DNA of 64,000 nt from Chitinophaga varians (lineage in GTDB: Bacteria > Bacteroidota > Bacteroidia > Chitinophagales > Chitinophagaceae): NCBI RefSeq assembly GCF_014529945.1, contig NZ_JACVFB010000002.1, positions 558,001 through 622,000 on the forward strand, read 5' to 3'. The position numbers and the translations under genes were made by a program. Every line of letters starts with the position of its first letter. The first letter of the stretch is position 1. Positions 25,701 through 32,851 of the stretch are shown here, piece by piece. A model generated the notes under the pieces. It was not told the DNA's origin. It worked only from the letters and a program-made list of their open reading frames with translations, and did no database searches.

Positions 25701-25719
25701 GGTGTTTAGATGGATACAT
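22699..25719 (-). CDS. Secreted glycoside-hydrolase-like protein (DUF6067, GH123-like)
   Basis: About 1,006 residues with a signal peptide (MMLAGFTFAFLGAASAQ). N-terminal beta-sandwich regions are followed by a TIM-barrel-like domain with the motif DGIYLDDVAFDR near residue 780, typical of a retaining glycosidase strand with an acidic pair, then a C-terminal beta domain ending NKGWILIIR. The layout resembles proteins annotated as glycoside hydrolase or DUF6067; substrate is unknown. It is the last gene of the sigma-fecR-susC-susD unit, separated from susD by a strong hairpin (25809-25835). ATG 25719 is used; the preceding TTG is less likely. Confidence 0.7.
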   Translation of the reverse strand: MYPSKHHDRLVRKGMMLAGFTFAFLGAASAQQVKYTAGNNNWDADSLGNHRAVVTFNGTAGPARVIIPWRRHDQHPELKRIIVQDAQTKQPVSNVFPVSVNREQGDIVFDPVSGKGTYYIYYLPYKNEGRANYPKGVYLPAEPAGSNNWAKTVAVPPRPNTTVKELEAIDTFNTFYPMEVIATAAEMKQLLLKHPGAGYLVFPEDRAFPVRMTRDLPQRWIQQGPAQSFAGQADKGEYYSFQLGIYALHALKQVQINFNDLKTADGKTIPASQLHCINTHGTTYDAQPFTATVNVPEGTVQAMWCGIDVPADATPGVYKGVVTVHPEGMPAMPVRLTLTVTGKTAVNSGFNEPWKQTRLKWLNSTLAQDNSVIAPYTPLDMKDSVISLLGRKVGIHKDGFPAQIQTFFTPEMTSLSNQAKNIFTEPVHFHFIAAADGKDLKWKNNGWQITGREAGKISWKAINTTTGLQMEVQAALEFDGYMDYTVKVTALEDVALKDITLHLPFEKEAAKYMMGLNQKGGLRPEKIDWKWDVQHKNQDGAWLGDVNAGLQFTLRDEHYVRPLNTNFYLQKPLLLPVSWGNGDKGGITIGEKGKAILVNAYSGERTLHKGDTLYFNFHLIITPFHPINTDFQWSTRFYHKYNNLDSIKATGATVVNIHHGTDINPWINYPFIEWKKMKDYIDEAHQKGLKVKIYNTVRELSNHAWETFPLRSLGHEVYSAGKGGGFSWLQEHVDSDYIAAWFVPEFKDAAIINSGMNRWHNYYVEGMNWLVQNVGVDGIYLDDVAFDRVTMKRIKRVLTKDGHPGIIDLHSANQYNKSDGFINSGMLYMEHFPYLNRLWFGEYFDYENNNPDFFLTEVSGIPFGLMGEMLQDGGNPWRGMVYGMTNRMPWSDNADPRPIWKVWDDFGMQGTKMIGYWVDNSPVKTNNPQVPATIYRKDGAVLISLASWAKEDTTVQLKIDWKALGIDPAKAVITAPAVRNFQEGRTFTKDAQIPVAKNKGWILIIR

Positions 25720-25808
25720 CAATGATTATTTTTACTTTTTTCATGTGGTCACTGCGGGGTTGAATTTACGCAGGATGGCGGTTATTTTCACGGATAATTA
25801 TATAAATG

Positions 25809-25835
25809 GGAAAGCCCCGTGGTACGGGGCTTTCC
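25809..25835 (-). terminator. Strong hairpin between susD and the hydrolase gene
   Basis: A perfect 12-bp GC-rich stem (GGAAAGCCCCGT with its complement) closes a 3-nt loop 9 nt after the susD stop. The following minus-strand sequence is AT-rich but has no long T-run, so partial read-through into the hydrolase gene is likely. Confidence 0.75.
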
Positions 25836-25844
25836 TGTTATCGG

Positions 25845-27329
25845 TTATTGTATCGGGTTCTGTATCAGATTGGGGTCCAGCAGGATCTCTGATTCAGGGA
25901 TGAAGTGCACCACTCTTGCATCGGTGTATTTGATGGTTTGTGGATGCTCTGGCTGTACGCCGGGATAATCACGGAAGACATTCCTGTTATTACGGAAGAG
26001 GTCAAACACACGATGTGTTTCAAAGGCCAGTTCCAGGCGACGTTCGTCCAGTACCACGTCCAATGCGGAGGCGTAACCCTGCATGTTGGCGGAAGAGAAC
26101 AGCGCGTTGCCGCTCAGGCCTGCACGGGTACGGATGATGTTCACATCATTCAGTGCTTCCTGGTCTTTTCCCATTTTGGCGTTCGCTTCTGCACGGATCA
26201 GGTACATCTCCGCCAAACGCAGTACTACCGGGGAGCTCAGGGTCGGTACGTTGTCCTGGTTAGAGTACTTCAGGATGTACCATTTGGGAACATTGTTGCG
26301 GGTAGCCATTACCTTGTTTCCACCAGCATCAACAGAATCCTGACCAGACTGGGCTTTCAGGTATACCGGTTGCACAAAGGCATGACGTACGTCCTGTGGA
26401 AATTTATCCAACAGGGTGCGGTAGGACTGAGAAGCATAGATTTCACCGTAACCCATACCACCGGGCGACATGTAATACATAGAGCCGATGGAGCTCCAGG
26501 TACGGTCATCCTGTAAAGTATGGTGAATGGCGAAGATGGTTTCGTTATTGTTTTCGTTGCTTTTGGTAAAGTAACGGGGAAGTTCAGCGGTGCTGGCCAA
26601 GGTATACTTGCGACCGATGATCACAGAATCTGCGTAAATAGCGGCAGAGTCGTTACGCCCCATATAGAGATACGTTCTCGCCAACAAAGCCATGGCAGCG
26701 CTTTTGGAGGCATAACTGTTGCTGTTGTCATCATTCATCAGCGCCTTTGCACGGGAAAGATCCGCCACAATCTGCGCATATACCTCTTTCACTGTATTAC
26801 GTTTAGGCATAGCCGTTATATCGTATTTGGTGACAACGGGAACGCCTAAATTGGTTTCCGGGCTTTGGCTGTATGGGCGGCCGAAAGAACGTACCAGTGC
26901 AAAATGAACAAATGCACGGATGAACAGATTTTCGCCGATCAGCTCATTAACCGCGGGGGACTTGCCTTCCGGCATTACTTCCAGCAGTCTGTTACAACCG
27001 GTAACGGCTTTATATCCCATACGCCACATCTGGCCGGTATTACCCTGATTGGTAAGGTGGCCGTAGGTATAAGAGTAAAACAGCGGGTCGGTGGTGGCGC
27101 CGCTTAGTGCCACGTCATCGCTGGGGAACTCACCCATCTGGAAATAGTTACGGGTAAAGTTTTCTTCTTTGAGTAATGCATAGTTACCCGCGGTGGCAGC
27201 GGGCCATTTGGTTTCATCTTTCAGCACGCCATCGTCTGGTATGCCGCTGTATGGTTCCTTATCGAGCGAACAGGAGGCGGTAAAAGCCACCAGTGAGAGC
27301 CCTGCAATATATTTAGTTATCTGCTTCAT
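25845..27329 (-). CDS. SusD/RagB family outer-membrane lipoprotein
   Basis: 494 residues with a lipoprotein signal (VAFTASC, cysteine near residue 20). The N-terminal helical part has LGVPVVTKYD and the TPR-like AKALMNDDNSN region; the C-terminal SusD domain has RLAEMYLIRAEANAK and the ending LDERRLELAFETHRVFDLFRN typical of the family. SusD proteins sit on the cell surface as lids over the partner SusC channel and bind glycans. It directly follows the susC gene (23 nt). Confidence 0.95.
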   Translation of the reverse strand: MKQITKYIAGLSLVAFTASCSLDKEPYSGIPDDGVLKDETKWPAATAGNYALLKEENFTRNYFQMGEFPSDDVALSGATTDPLFYSYTYGHLTNQGNTGQMWRMGYKAVTGCNRLLEVMPEGKSPAVNELIGENLFIRAFVHFALVRSFGRPYSQSPETNLGVPVVTKYDITAMPKRNTVKEVYAQIVADLSRAKALMNDDNSNSYASKSAAMALLARTYLYMGRNDSAAIYADSVIIGRKYTLASTAELPRYFTKSNENNNETIFAIHHTLQDDRTWSSIGSMYYMSPGGMGYGEIYASQSYRTLLDKFPQDVRHAFVQPVYLKAQSGQDSVDAGGNKVMATRNNVPKWYILKYSNQDNVPTLSSPVVLRLAEMYLIRAEANAKMGKDQEALNDVNIIRTRAGLSGNALFSSANMQGYASALDVVLDERRLELAFETHRVFDLFRNNRNVFRDYPGVQPEHPQTIKYTDARVVHFIPESEILLDPNLIQNPIQ

Positions 27330-27352
27330 GAGAATATCTTTTTTGCACCCTG

Positions 27353-30300
27353 TTAAAAATTGATTTCAAGTCCGGCAAACCATTTGGTACTGAAAGGGTA
27401 TTTGGTGCCGTTGATACCGCGGTCGTCTACTTCCGGATCGATACCGGAGAACCGGGTAACGGTCCACAGGTTGTCGCCTCCTACGGATACACGCACATTG
27501 CTCACCTTCACTCTGTCCAGCCATTGTTTAGGCAGAGAATAGCTCAGGTTCACATTCCTCAGGCGCAGGTAGCTGCCATCTTCCAGGAAACGGGAAGAGG
27601 GTTTATGCGCATTTTTATTTCCGCCGATCACATATTTCGGATGGGTGGCGTTGTCTCCGGGATTCTGCCAGCGGTTCCAGCCTTTATCCAGCTGCATCAG
27701 GTTATAAGTGTAGTAAGCACCGTCGTTGTCCATCAGCTCACGGGTGCTGTTGTATACATCATTACCGGAAACGAAGGCCAGGAAGGCAGAAAGCTGGAAG
27801 TTTTTATAAGACCATACGTTGCGCATACCGCCGAAGAATTTAGGCGTTGCAGAGCCTACGATCTGGAGGGTGGCATCATTGTAGTTGCTGGTAGTGGTAA
27901 CGGTCTTTTTCCCATCAGCATCGGTGGTAACTTTTTCCCATGTGGGGTTGCCATTGTTCGGATCTACACCGGCCCATTTACGCATATAGAAGCTACGCAT
28001 GTCCTGGCCTTTCTGCAAGATAAAAGAACTGCTCAACGGATCGATGATATAGTTTTTGCCACCATAGAGGTCCCTTACGGTGTTTTTGTTGAAGCCGATA
28101 TTGAAATCAGTACTCCATTTAAACTCGCCTACCAGGTTATCTGTGCTCAGGTTGATTTCAATACCCTTGTTACGCACACCGCCTACGTTCTGTGAAATGT
28201 AGCTGTAGCCGGCGGTCCCGGGCAACGGTACATTAAACAACAGGTCTTTGTTGTCTTTCTGGTACACGTCAACGCTGAGGTTGATCCGGTTGAACAATCC
28301 GAGGTCAAAACCGATGTTGGTGTTGTACGCTTTCTCCCAGGAGAGGTTAGGCACGTTGTAAACGCTCGGATAAGCGCCCGGGAAGCCGTTGTACTGGGTA
28401 TTGATCGCATAGGCGCCGATAGCGGCATAATCACCGATTTCAGCGTTACCGGTAGTACCGTAGCTGGCCCTTACTTTCAGGTTGGTAATCGCTTTGATGG
28501 ATTTAATGAAATTCTCTTCTGAGGCAGCCCAGGACACACCAAAAGCATAGAAGTTACCATACTGCTGGTTAGCGCCAAACTTGGAAGAACCATCTCTTCT
28601 GAAGGAAGAGGTAAAGTAGTATTTGTAGTTGTAATTATAGTTAGCCTGAATAAAATAGGAATTAAACACGCGGTCTATTTTGGTACCACCGATAGACATA
28701 GGAGAGGAAGTGGCGCCCAGCACGTCTTTACCGGCCAGGATACCTTTTCCTTTGGCATTGATGTTACCCCAGTTGATCTGTTGGAATTCCGCGCCTACCA
28801 GTCCGTCGATGTTATGTACTTTGTTGACAGTGTAACGGGCTTTCAGCAAATTGGAACTGATGTACACGGTGGTATCCAGATAATAGTTGTACAGGTTACC
28901 ACGATCGTCAGCACCAGCGGCGGTTCTCACGTCACCATTGCTTTCGTTGCGGTCGTGGTAGTACTGCGCACGGTTGGTGGTGCTGAATGACAGCCATTTG
29001 GTGATGTCATATTCCAGTTTCAGCAACCCTTCGAGGGATTGTCTGGTATGTTTATCGTAGTTATACTGCTGATCATAGAGGAAGTTGGTCATATCACGGC
29101 CGTACCAAACGTCTGTATTCACCGGGTTGATTGGGTTACCTTTTGCATCATAGGGTTTGTCCCATGGCAGGTTGGTATAGTATTGATATAACGATCCGCC
29201 GGAGTTGTCCCGGTCCCGCTGCTGTACGGCTGCGAAGTTGGCGCTCACGCGGAGTTTTTCGGTGATGTTGTGGTCGAGGTTGAGGCGGGCACTGAAGCGT
29301 TCTACGCCGGTACCTTTAAGGATACCATCTTCTTTGTAGTAGTTACCGCCCAGATAGAACTTGGTTTTTTCGTTACCACCGCGGGCAGACAGTTCATAGT
29401 TCTGATTGGAGGCATTTTGGAACGCCAGCTTCTGCCAGTTGGTATTGATGTCTCTGATGGAAGGGTCCAGTTTTCTGCCGGCAGCTGTTTGCAGGTCATA
29501 GAGCTGCGTTCCGTTCATCAGGTGGAAATGTCCGGTATTGAGTTGTGCGGAACCAACGTTGGTACGGAAGTTCACCTGTGTTTTACCGGCCTTACCGCGT
29601 TTGGTGGTGATTACCATTACCCCGTTAGCGGCGCGGGCACCATACAGCGTGGTGGCAGCAGCGTCTTTAAGGACGGTTACTGTTTCGATATCGCTGGGGT
29701 TGGGCAGGCCACCGATGATACCGTCTACCACTACCAGCGGGGCGTTGCCGGCAGTGAGCGTACCGTTACCTCTGATGCGGATGGTAGGCGTAGCGGCGGG
29801 GTCACCGGAACTGTTACCGACGAATACACCGCTGACTTTACCTTGCAGCATTTTATCCACGCTGGTGGCCTGTACATCTTTCAGCTTAGCGCCACCAACG
29901 GATTGTGCCGCACCGGTGAGGTTTTTCACGGTGGTGGTGGTATAACCCATCACTACTACTTCTTCCAGCTTTTTGGTGTCAGCATCCAGTTTTATGTTGA
30001 TCTCTGTGCGGTTGTTTACCGGTATTTTCTGTTGCACATACCCTACAAAGGAGCACACCAGTGTGGCATTACCAGAGGGCACCTGTACGGAAAAGTGGCC
30101 ACTGGCATCGGTTACGGCGCCTCCTGAGGTACCTTCCACCGCGATGGTAACACCGGGCAGCGGCTCATGTGTGCCGGCATCGGTTACACGACCAGTGATT
30201 TTCATCTGCTGGTTATTCACCGGGGTGATCACCACCAGGTTGTTTTCCAATACACGATAAGTGACATTGGCGCTGGAAAACAGCTGGCCAAGTACATCGT

Positions 30301-30577
30301 TGAGCTTCTTGTTCCTGACGTCAATGGACACTGCCTTGTCCAGATCGGCGAAGTTCTCATTGTAAAAAAAGCGGTAGTTACTGGTGTTTTCAATCATTTT
30401 GAAAACCTCGCGGACGCTTTTGTTTTCTGCGTGTAGTTCGCTAATTCGGTCCTGTGCGGAAATGGTGGCAGATACTTGTAAAATGCTTCCGAAAATTAGC
30501 AATCCCGTCATTCTCATCATTAGGAATAATTTTCGCCTGGGGCAAAGAAATGCCGCCAAGTTTAGAGTGGATTTCAT
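27353..30577 (-). CDS. SusC/RagA family TonB-linked outer-membrane protein with STN domain
   Basis: 1,074 residues. After the N-terminal signal region comes an STN domain (about residues 45-115, with KSVREVFKMIENTSNYRFFY), a carboxypeptidase-like domain (ITGRVTDAGTHEPLPGVTI), a plug with the SusC signature LQGKVSGVFVGNSSGDP and GARAANGVMVITTKRG, and the 22-strand barrel. It takes up glycan fragments with energy from TonB. The STN domain normally contacts the FecR anti-sigma factor, and both fecR and the sigma gene lie just upstream, so this is the sensing transporter of the cluster. Confidence 0.96.
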   Translation of the reverse strand: MKSTLNLAAFLCPRRKLFLMMRMTGLLIFGSILQVSATISAQDRISELHAENKSVREVFKMIENTSNYRFFYNENFADLDKAVSIDVRNKKLNDVLGQLFSSANVTYRVLENNLVVITPVNNQQMKITGRVTDAGTHEPLPGVTIAVEGTSGGAVTDASGHFSVQVPSGNATLVCSFVGYVQQKIPVNNRTEINIKLDADTKKLEEVVVMGYTTTTVKNLTGAAQSVGGAKLKDVQATSVDKMLQGKVSGVFVGNSSGDPAATPTIRIRGNGTLTAGNAPLVVVDGIIGGLPNPSDIETVTVLKDAAATTLYGARAANGVMVITTKRGKAGKTQVNFRTNVGSAQLNTGHFHLMNGTQLYDLQTAAGRKLDPSIRDINTNWQKLAFQNASNQNYELSARGGNEKTKFYLGGNYYKEDGILKGTGVERFSARLNLDHNITEKLRVSANFAAVQQRDRDNSGGSLYQYYTNLPWDKPYDAKGNPINPVNTDVWYGRDMTNFLYDQQYNYDKHTRQSLEGLLKLEYDITKWLSFSTTNRAQYYHDRNESNGDVRTAAGADDRGNLYNYYLDTTVYISSNLLKARYTVNKVHNIDGLVGAEFQQINWGNINAKGKGILAGKDVLGATSSPMSIGGTKIDRVFNSYFIQANYNYNYKYYFTSSFRRDGSSKFGANQQYGNFYAFGVSWAASEENFIKSIKAITNLKVRASYGTTGNAEIGDYAAIGAYAINTQYNGFPGAYPSVYNVPNLSWEKAYNTNIGFDLGLFNRINLSVDVYQKDNKDLLFNVPLPGTAGYSYISQNVGGVRNKGIEINLSTDNLVGEFKWSTDFNIGFNKNTVRDLYGGKNYIIDPLSSSFILQKGQDMRSFYMRKWAGVDPNNGNPTWEKVTTDADGKKTVTTTSNYNDATLQIVGSATPKFFGGMRNVWSYKNFQLSAFLAFVSGNDVYNSTRELMDNDGAYYTYNLMQLDKGWNRWQNPGDNATHPKYVIGGNKNAHKPSSRFLEDGSYLRLRNVNLSYSLPKQWLDRVKVSNVRVSVGGDNLWTVTRFSGIDPEVDDRGINGTKYPFSTKWFAGLEINF

Positions 30578-30662
30578 AAACTTGTATAGATTTTAGTTAA
30601 ACGATGAATTACGGCAGAACGCCCGTCGCAAAGGCTACTGCACACTAAGTGATTTTCGTTGG

Positions 30663-30688
30663 ATTGGGGTAAGTCGCATTACCCCAAT
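30663..30688. promoter_or_regulatory. Hairpin between fecR and susC
   Basis: ATTGGGGTAA and TTACCCCAAT form a perfect 10-bp stem around a 6-nt loop. The T-run is on the plus-strand side only, so on the susC transcript it is an unsupported hairpin. A TAGCCTTTG box near 30634 on the minus strand may give susC its own promoter. Confidence 0.55.
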
Positions 30689-30767
30689 TTTTTTCAGTTG
30701 TTCTTACTGTTCATGCAGTGGTTTTTACAGGTTTGAATAATCGTTGTTCTGTTGACCTGCTTCATGG

Positions 30768-31859
30768 TTATTTACCGTTCCGCAGTGCGTTGGCATATTT
30801 TTCTTTCAATACTTTATCCACGCTGATGGTTACTGTTCCCTCCTCTATCCTGTAGTCCAGAGGGGCTGTCAGCTTAAGGATGTTGAGCACCTGTTCCAGG
30901 GTTTCCTGGCGGAAAGTCCCGTTGAACCGGTAGTTTTTCAGTTCTTCTTCTTTGAAGACAACGTTTACATTAAATCTGCGCTCCATGGTGATGGCCAGTT
31001 CTTCCAGTGTCTGACCGGTTACGATCCAGTTACCGTCTTTCCAGGCCGTGTATATATCCGTGTTGCTCACTTCTTTTGTTTCCACCGGGGCCGGGGTGAT
31101 AGCGGAATTACTGCTGCTTTTGCCGGCAGGCCGTTGATCCGCGGTATGTTTATACACCACATGTTGATGTGGTTTTAGCATTATTTTGAATGGGTTGGCC
31201 GTACTGCTGCCATCTATCCTGACCGCTCCGTCTACCAGGGTGGTCACCACGCCTTTGTCTTCCGGATAGGCCCTTACGTTAAACGATGTGCCCAGCGCCA
31301 GTATCTTCAGATCGGAAGCGTTGACCGTAAACGGTTTCGCAGGATCTGTATGGACCTTAAAAAACGCTTCTCCTTCCAGCTTCACTTCTCTGCCGGCGGT
31401 ATTAAAAGAAGAGGCGTACTCCAGCCTGCTGCCGGCATTGAGCCATACTTCTGTTCCGTCTGACAGTTCTATTTTGGTCGTCGCTCCCTTCGGGCTGGTA
31501 ACGGTCACCCTTCCCTGGTCGCCCTGTCCCTTTTTGAGTGTGAGCCAGGAAAACACCACTCCCCCACCCAAAACAAATGGCAATGTATAGGAGGCGGCAA
31601 CCTTCAGCACCTGTTTCCATCTCTTTACAGACACCGGCGCATTGATCTGCCGCATTTCCTCCCAGGCCGCTTCCGGATCATAAGGACCTGTTGCCGCGGT
31701 TGCCATCCAGGCATCCCGCAGCTGTATAAAGTATTCCCGGTTCTCCGGGCTGGCGTCTATCCATTTTTCCAGCTCCTGCTGGTCTTCCGGCGTAATATTA
31801 CCAGACATGAATCGCGCGATCAGATCATCCATCTGCCCAGGTGAATAGTTAGGCTGCAT
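30768..31859 (-). CDS. FecR family anti-sigma factor
   Basis: About 363 residues. An N-terminal cytoplasmic DUF4880-like domain (DDLIARFMSGNITPEDQQELEKWID) is followed by one membrane segment (YTLPFVLGGGVVFSWL), the FecR domain with GATTKIELSDGTEVWLNAGSRLEY and LEGEAFFKV, and a C-terminal STN-like DUF4974 domain ending in ISVDKVL. It holds the ECF sigma factor in check until the SusC transporter signals. ATG 31859 is preferred because it fits the domain start; ATG 31898 is also possible and would lie 33 nt after the sigma gene. Confidence 0.93.
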   Translation of the reverse strand: MQPNYSPGQMDDLIARFMSGNITPEDQQELEKWIDASPENREYFIQLRDAWMATAATGPYDPEAAWEEMRQINAPVSVKRWKQVLKVAASYTLPFVLGGGVVFSWLTLKKGQGDQGRVTVTSPKGATTKIELSDGTEVWLNAGSRLEYASSFNTAGREVKLEGEAFFKVHTDPAKPFTVNASDLKILALGTSFNVRAYPEDKGVVTTLVDGAVRIDGSSTANPFKIMLKPHQHVVYKHTADQRPAGKSSSNSAITPAPVETKEVSNTDIYTAWKDGNWIVTGQTLEELAITMERRFNVNVVFKEEELKNYRFNGTFRQETLEQVLNILKLTAPLDYRIEEGTVTISVDKVLKEKYANALRNGK

Positions 31860-31931
31860 ATTTTTAAACAAGTAGTAAGACAATTTTTTAGTCCCCATAG
31901 GGTGACAGACAAGAAAAAAAATTTTCCTGAT

Positions 31932-32492
31932 TTATTTCAGCAACGGCAACAGCTCGTCCCGCAAGCGTTGTAGCGCACGGGTCATTTGCGTTTTTACCGT
32001 ATTCACGGAAATACCCAGTTGACGGGAAATTTCGGGATAACTCAACTGTTCAAAGCGGCTTAGCCGGAATACATCCTGGCATTGTGGTGGCAGTTTACGG
32101 ATAGCTTTTTCGGCCATATGTTCCAGCTCCGCGTTCTCCAGCCTTTCTGCCGGAGTAGGCGCGGCTGGCATGTTCATTAAGGTAATACGGGATTCGAGCT
32201 GTTGTAAGAGCTCATGGCCATAGCGGGCCCTGATGCGGTCCTGCTTAATGTAGTTAAGACAATTATTCTGGACAGCCCTGTACAGGTATGCTTTTACCGA
32301 TACCTGTATGTCGAGGTCATCATAACGTTCCCAGACTTTGAGGAAGGTGTCCTGTACAATTTCTTCTGCCAGCTCATGACGGTTTACAAAATCAAAAGCA
32401 AAAGTGCAGAGCGCAGCGTAGTACGTTTTGAAGAGTCCTTCAAAAGCCGGTAACTGTTGTTTATGTTGATTGATATGTAAACTCGCTTCCAA
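31932..32492 (-). CDS. ECF RNA polymerase sigma factor
   Basis: 186 residues. Region 2 (FEGLFKTYYAALCTFAFDFV and the EEIVQDTFLKVWER motif) and region 4 (RKLPPQCQDVFRLSRFEQLSYPEISRQLGISVNTVKTQM) are clear, matching the Bacteroidetes sigma-70 family 1 that pairs with FecR and STN-type SusC proteins. No ATG lies near the domain start; TTG 32492 is the best start. A TATATTTG box lies about 90 nt upstream, with a 21-bp palindrome just beyond. Confidence 0.92.
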   Translation of the reverse strand: MEASLHINQHKQQLPAFEGLFKTYYAALCTFAFDFVNRHELAEEIVQDTFLKVWERYDDLDIQVSVKAYLYRAVQNNCLNYIKQDRIRARYGHELLQQLESRITLMNMPAAPTPAERLENAELEHMAEKAIRKLPPQCQDVFRLSRFEQLSYPEISRQLGISVNTVKTQMTRALQRLRDELLPLLK

Positions 32493-32582
32493 AGTATTCA
32501 GATCCTGACACGCTATTATGCTGGCTGTAGTGCTACTGTAAGGTTCTAGCCATTGTTCACTTCATTGCTCATTTGCCGTAAA

Positions 32583-32590
32583 CAAATATA
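32583..32590 (-). promoter_or_regulatory. -7 box TATATTTG for the sigma gene
   Basis: On the minus strand (32590-32583) it matches TAnnTTTG exactly; the expected transcript start is near 32577. The palindrome at 32611-32631 would then be centred near position -44. Confidence 0.6.
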
Positions 32591-32610
32591 TGTTATACGC
32601 TTATGAAAAG

Positions 32611-32631
32611 ATACGACAAGTCTTGTCGTAT
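32611..32631. promoter_or_regulatory. Perfect 21-bp palindrome, putative operator
   Basis: ATACGACAAG, a central T, and CTTGTCGTAT form a perfect palindrome in the divergent region between the sigma gene and the second susC gene. It has the size and symmetry of a dimeric repressor or activator site. The rest of bases 32493-32851 holds no gene. Confidence 0.6.
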
Positions 32632-32851
32632 TTGACAAATTGTTGGAAATAACACAGAGATGTGTAAAAAAAATAACAATGTCTCCTGCTGCCTTACCTG
32701 TAATCGTCATCAAAATTTCACCATGCACACGGTTAAATTTATATGAAGATGATAGTCAACAACTTAACGGTTTTGTAAACATTTATTAATATGCCCATAA
32801 CAGTGGTGCTATTGTTTTGCAGTTTAAAATTTTTTTTAAACCAGTCAAAGC

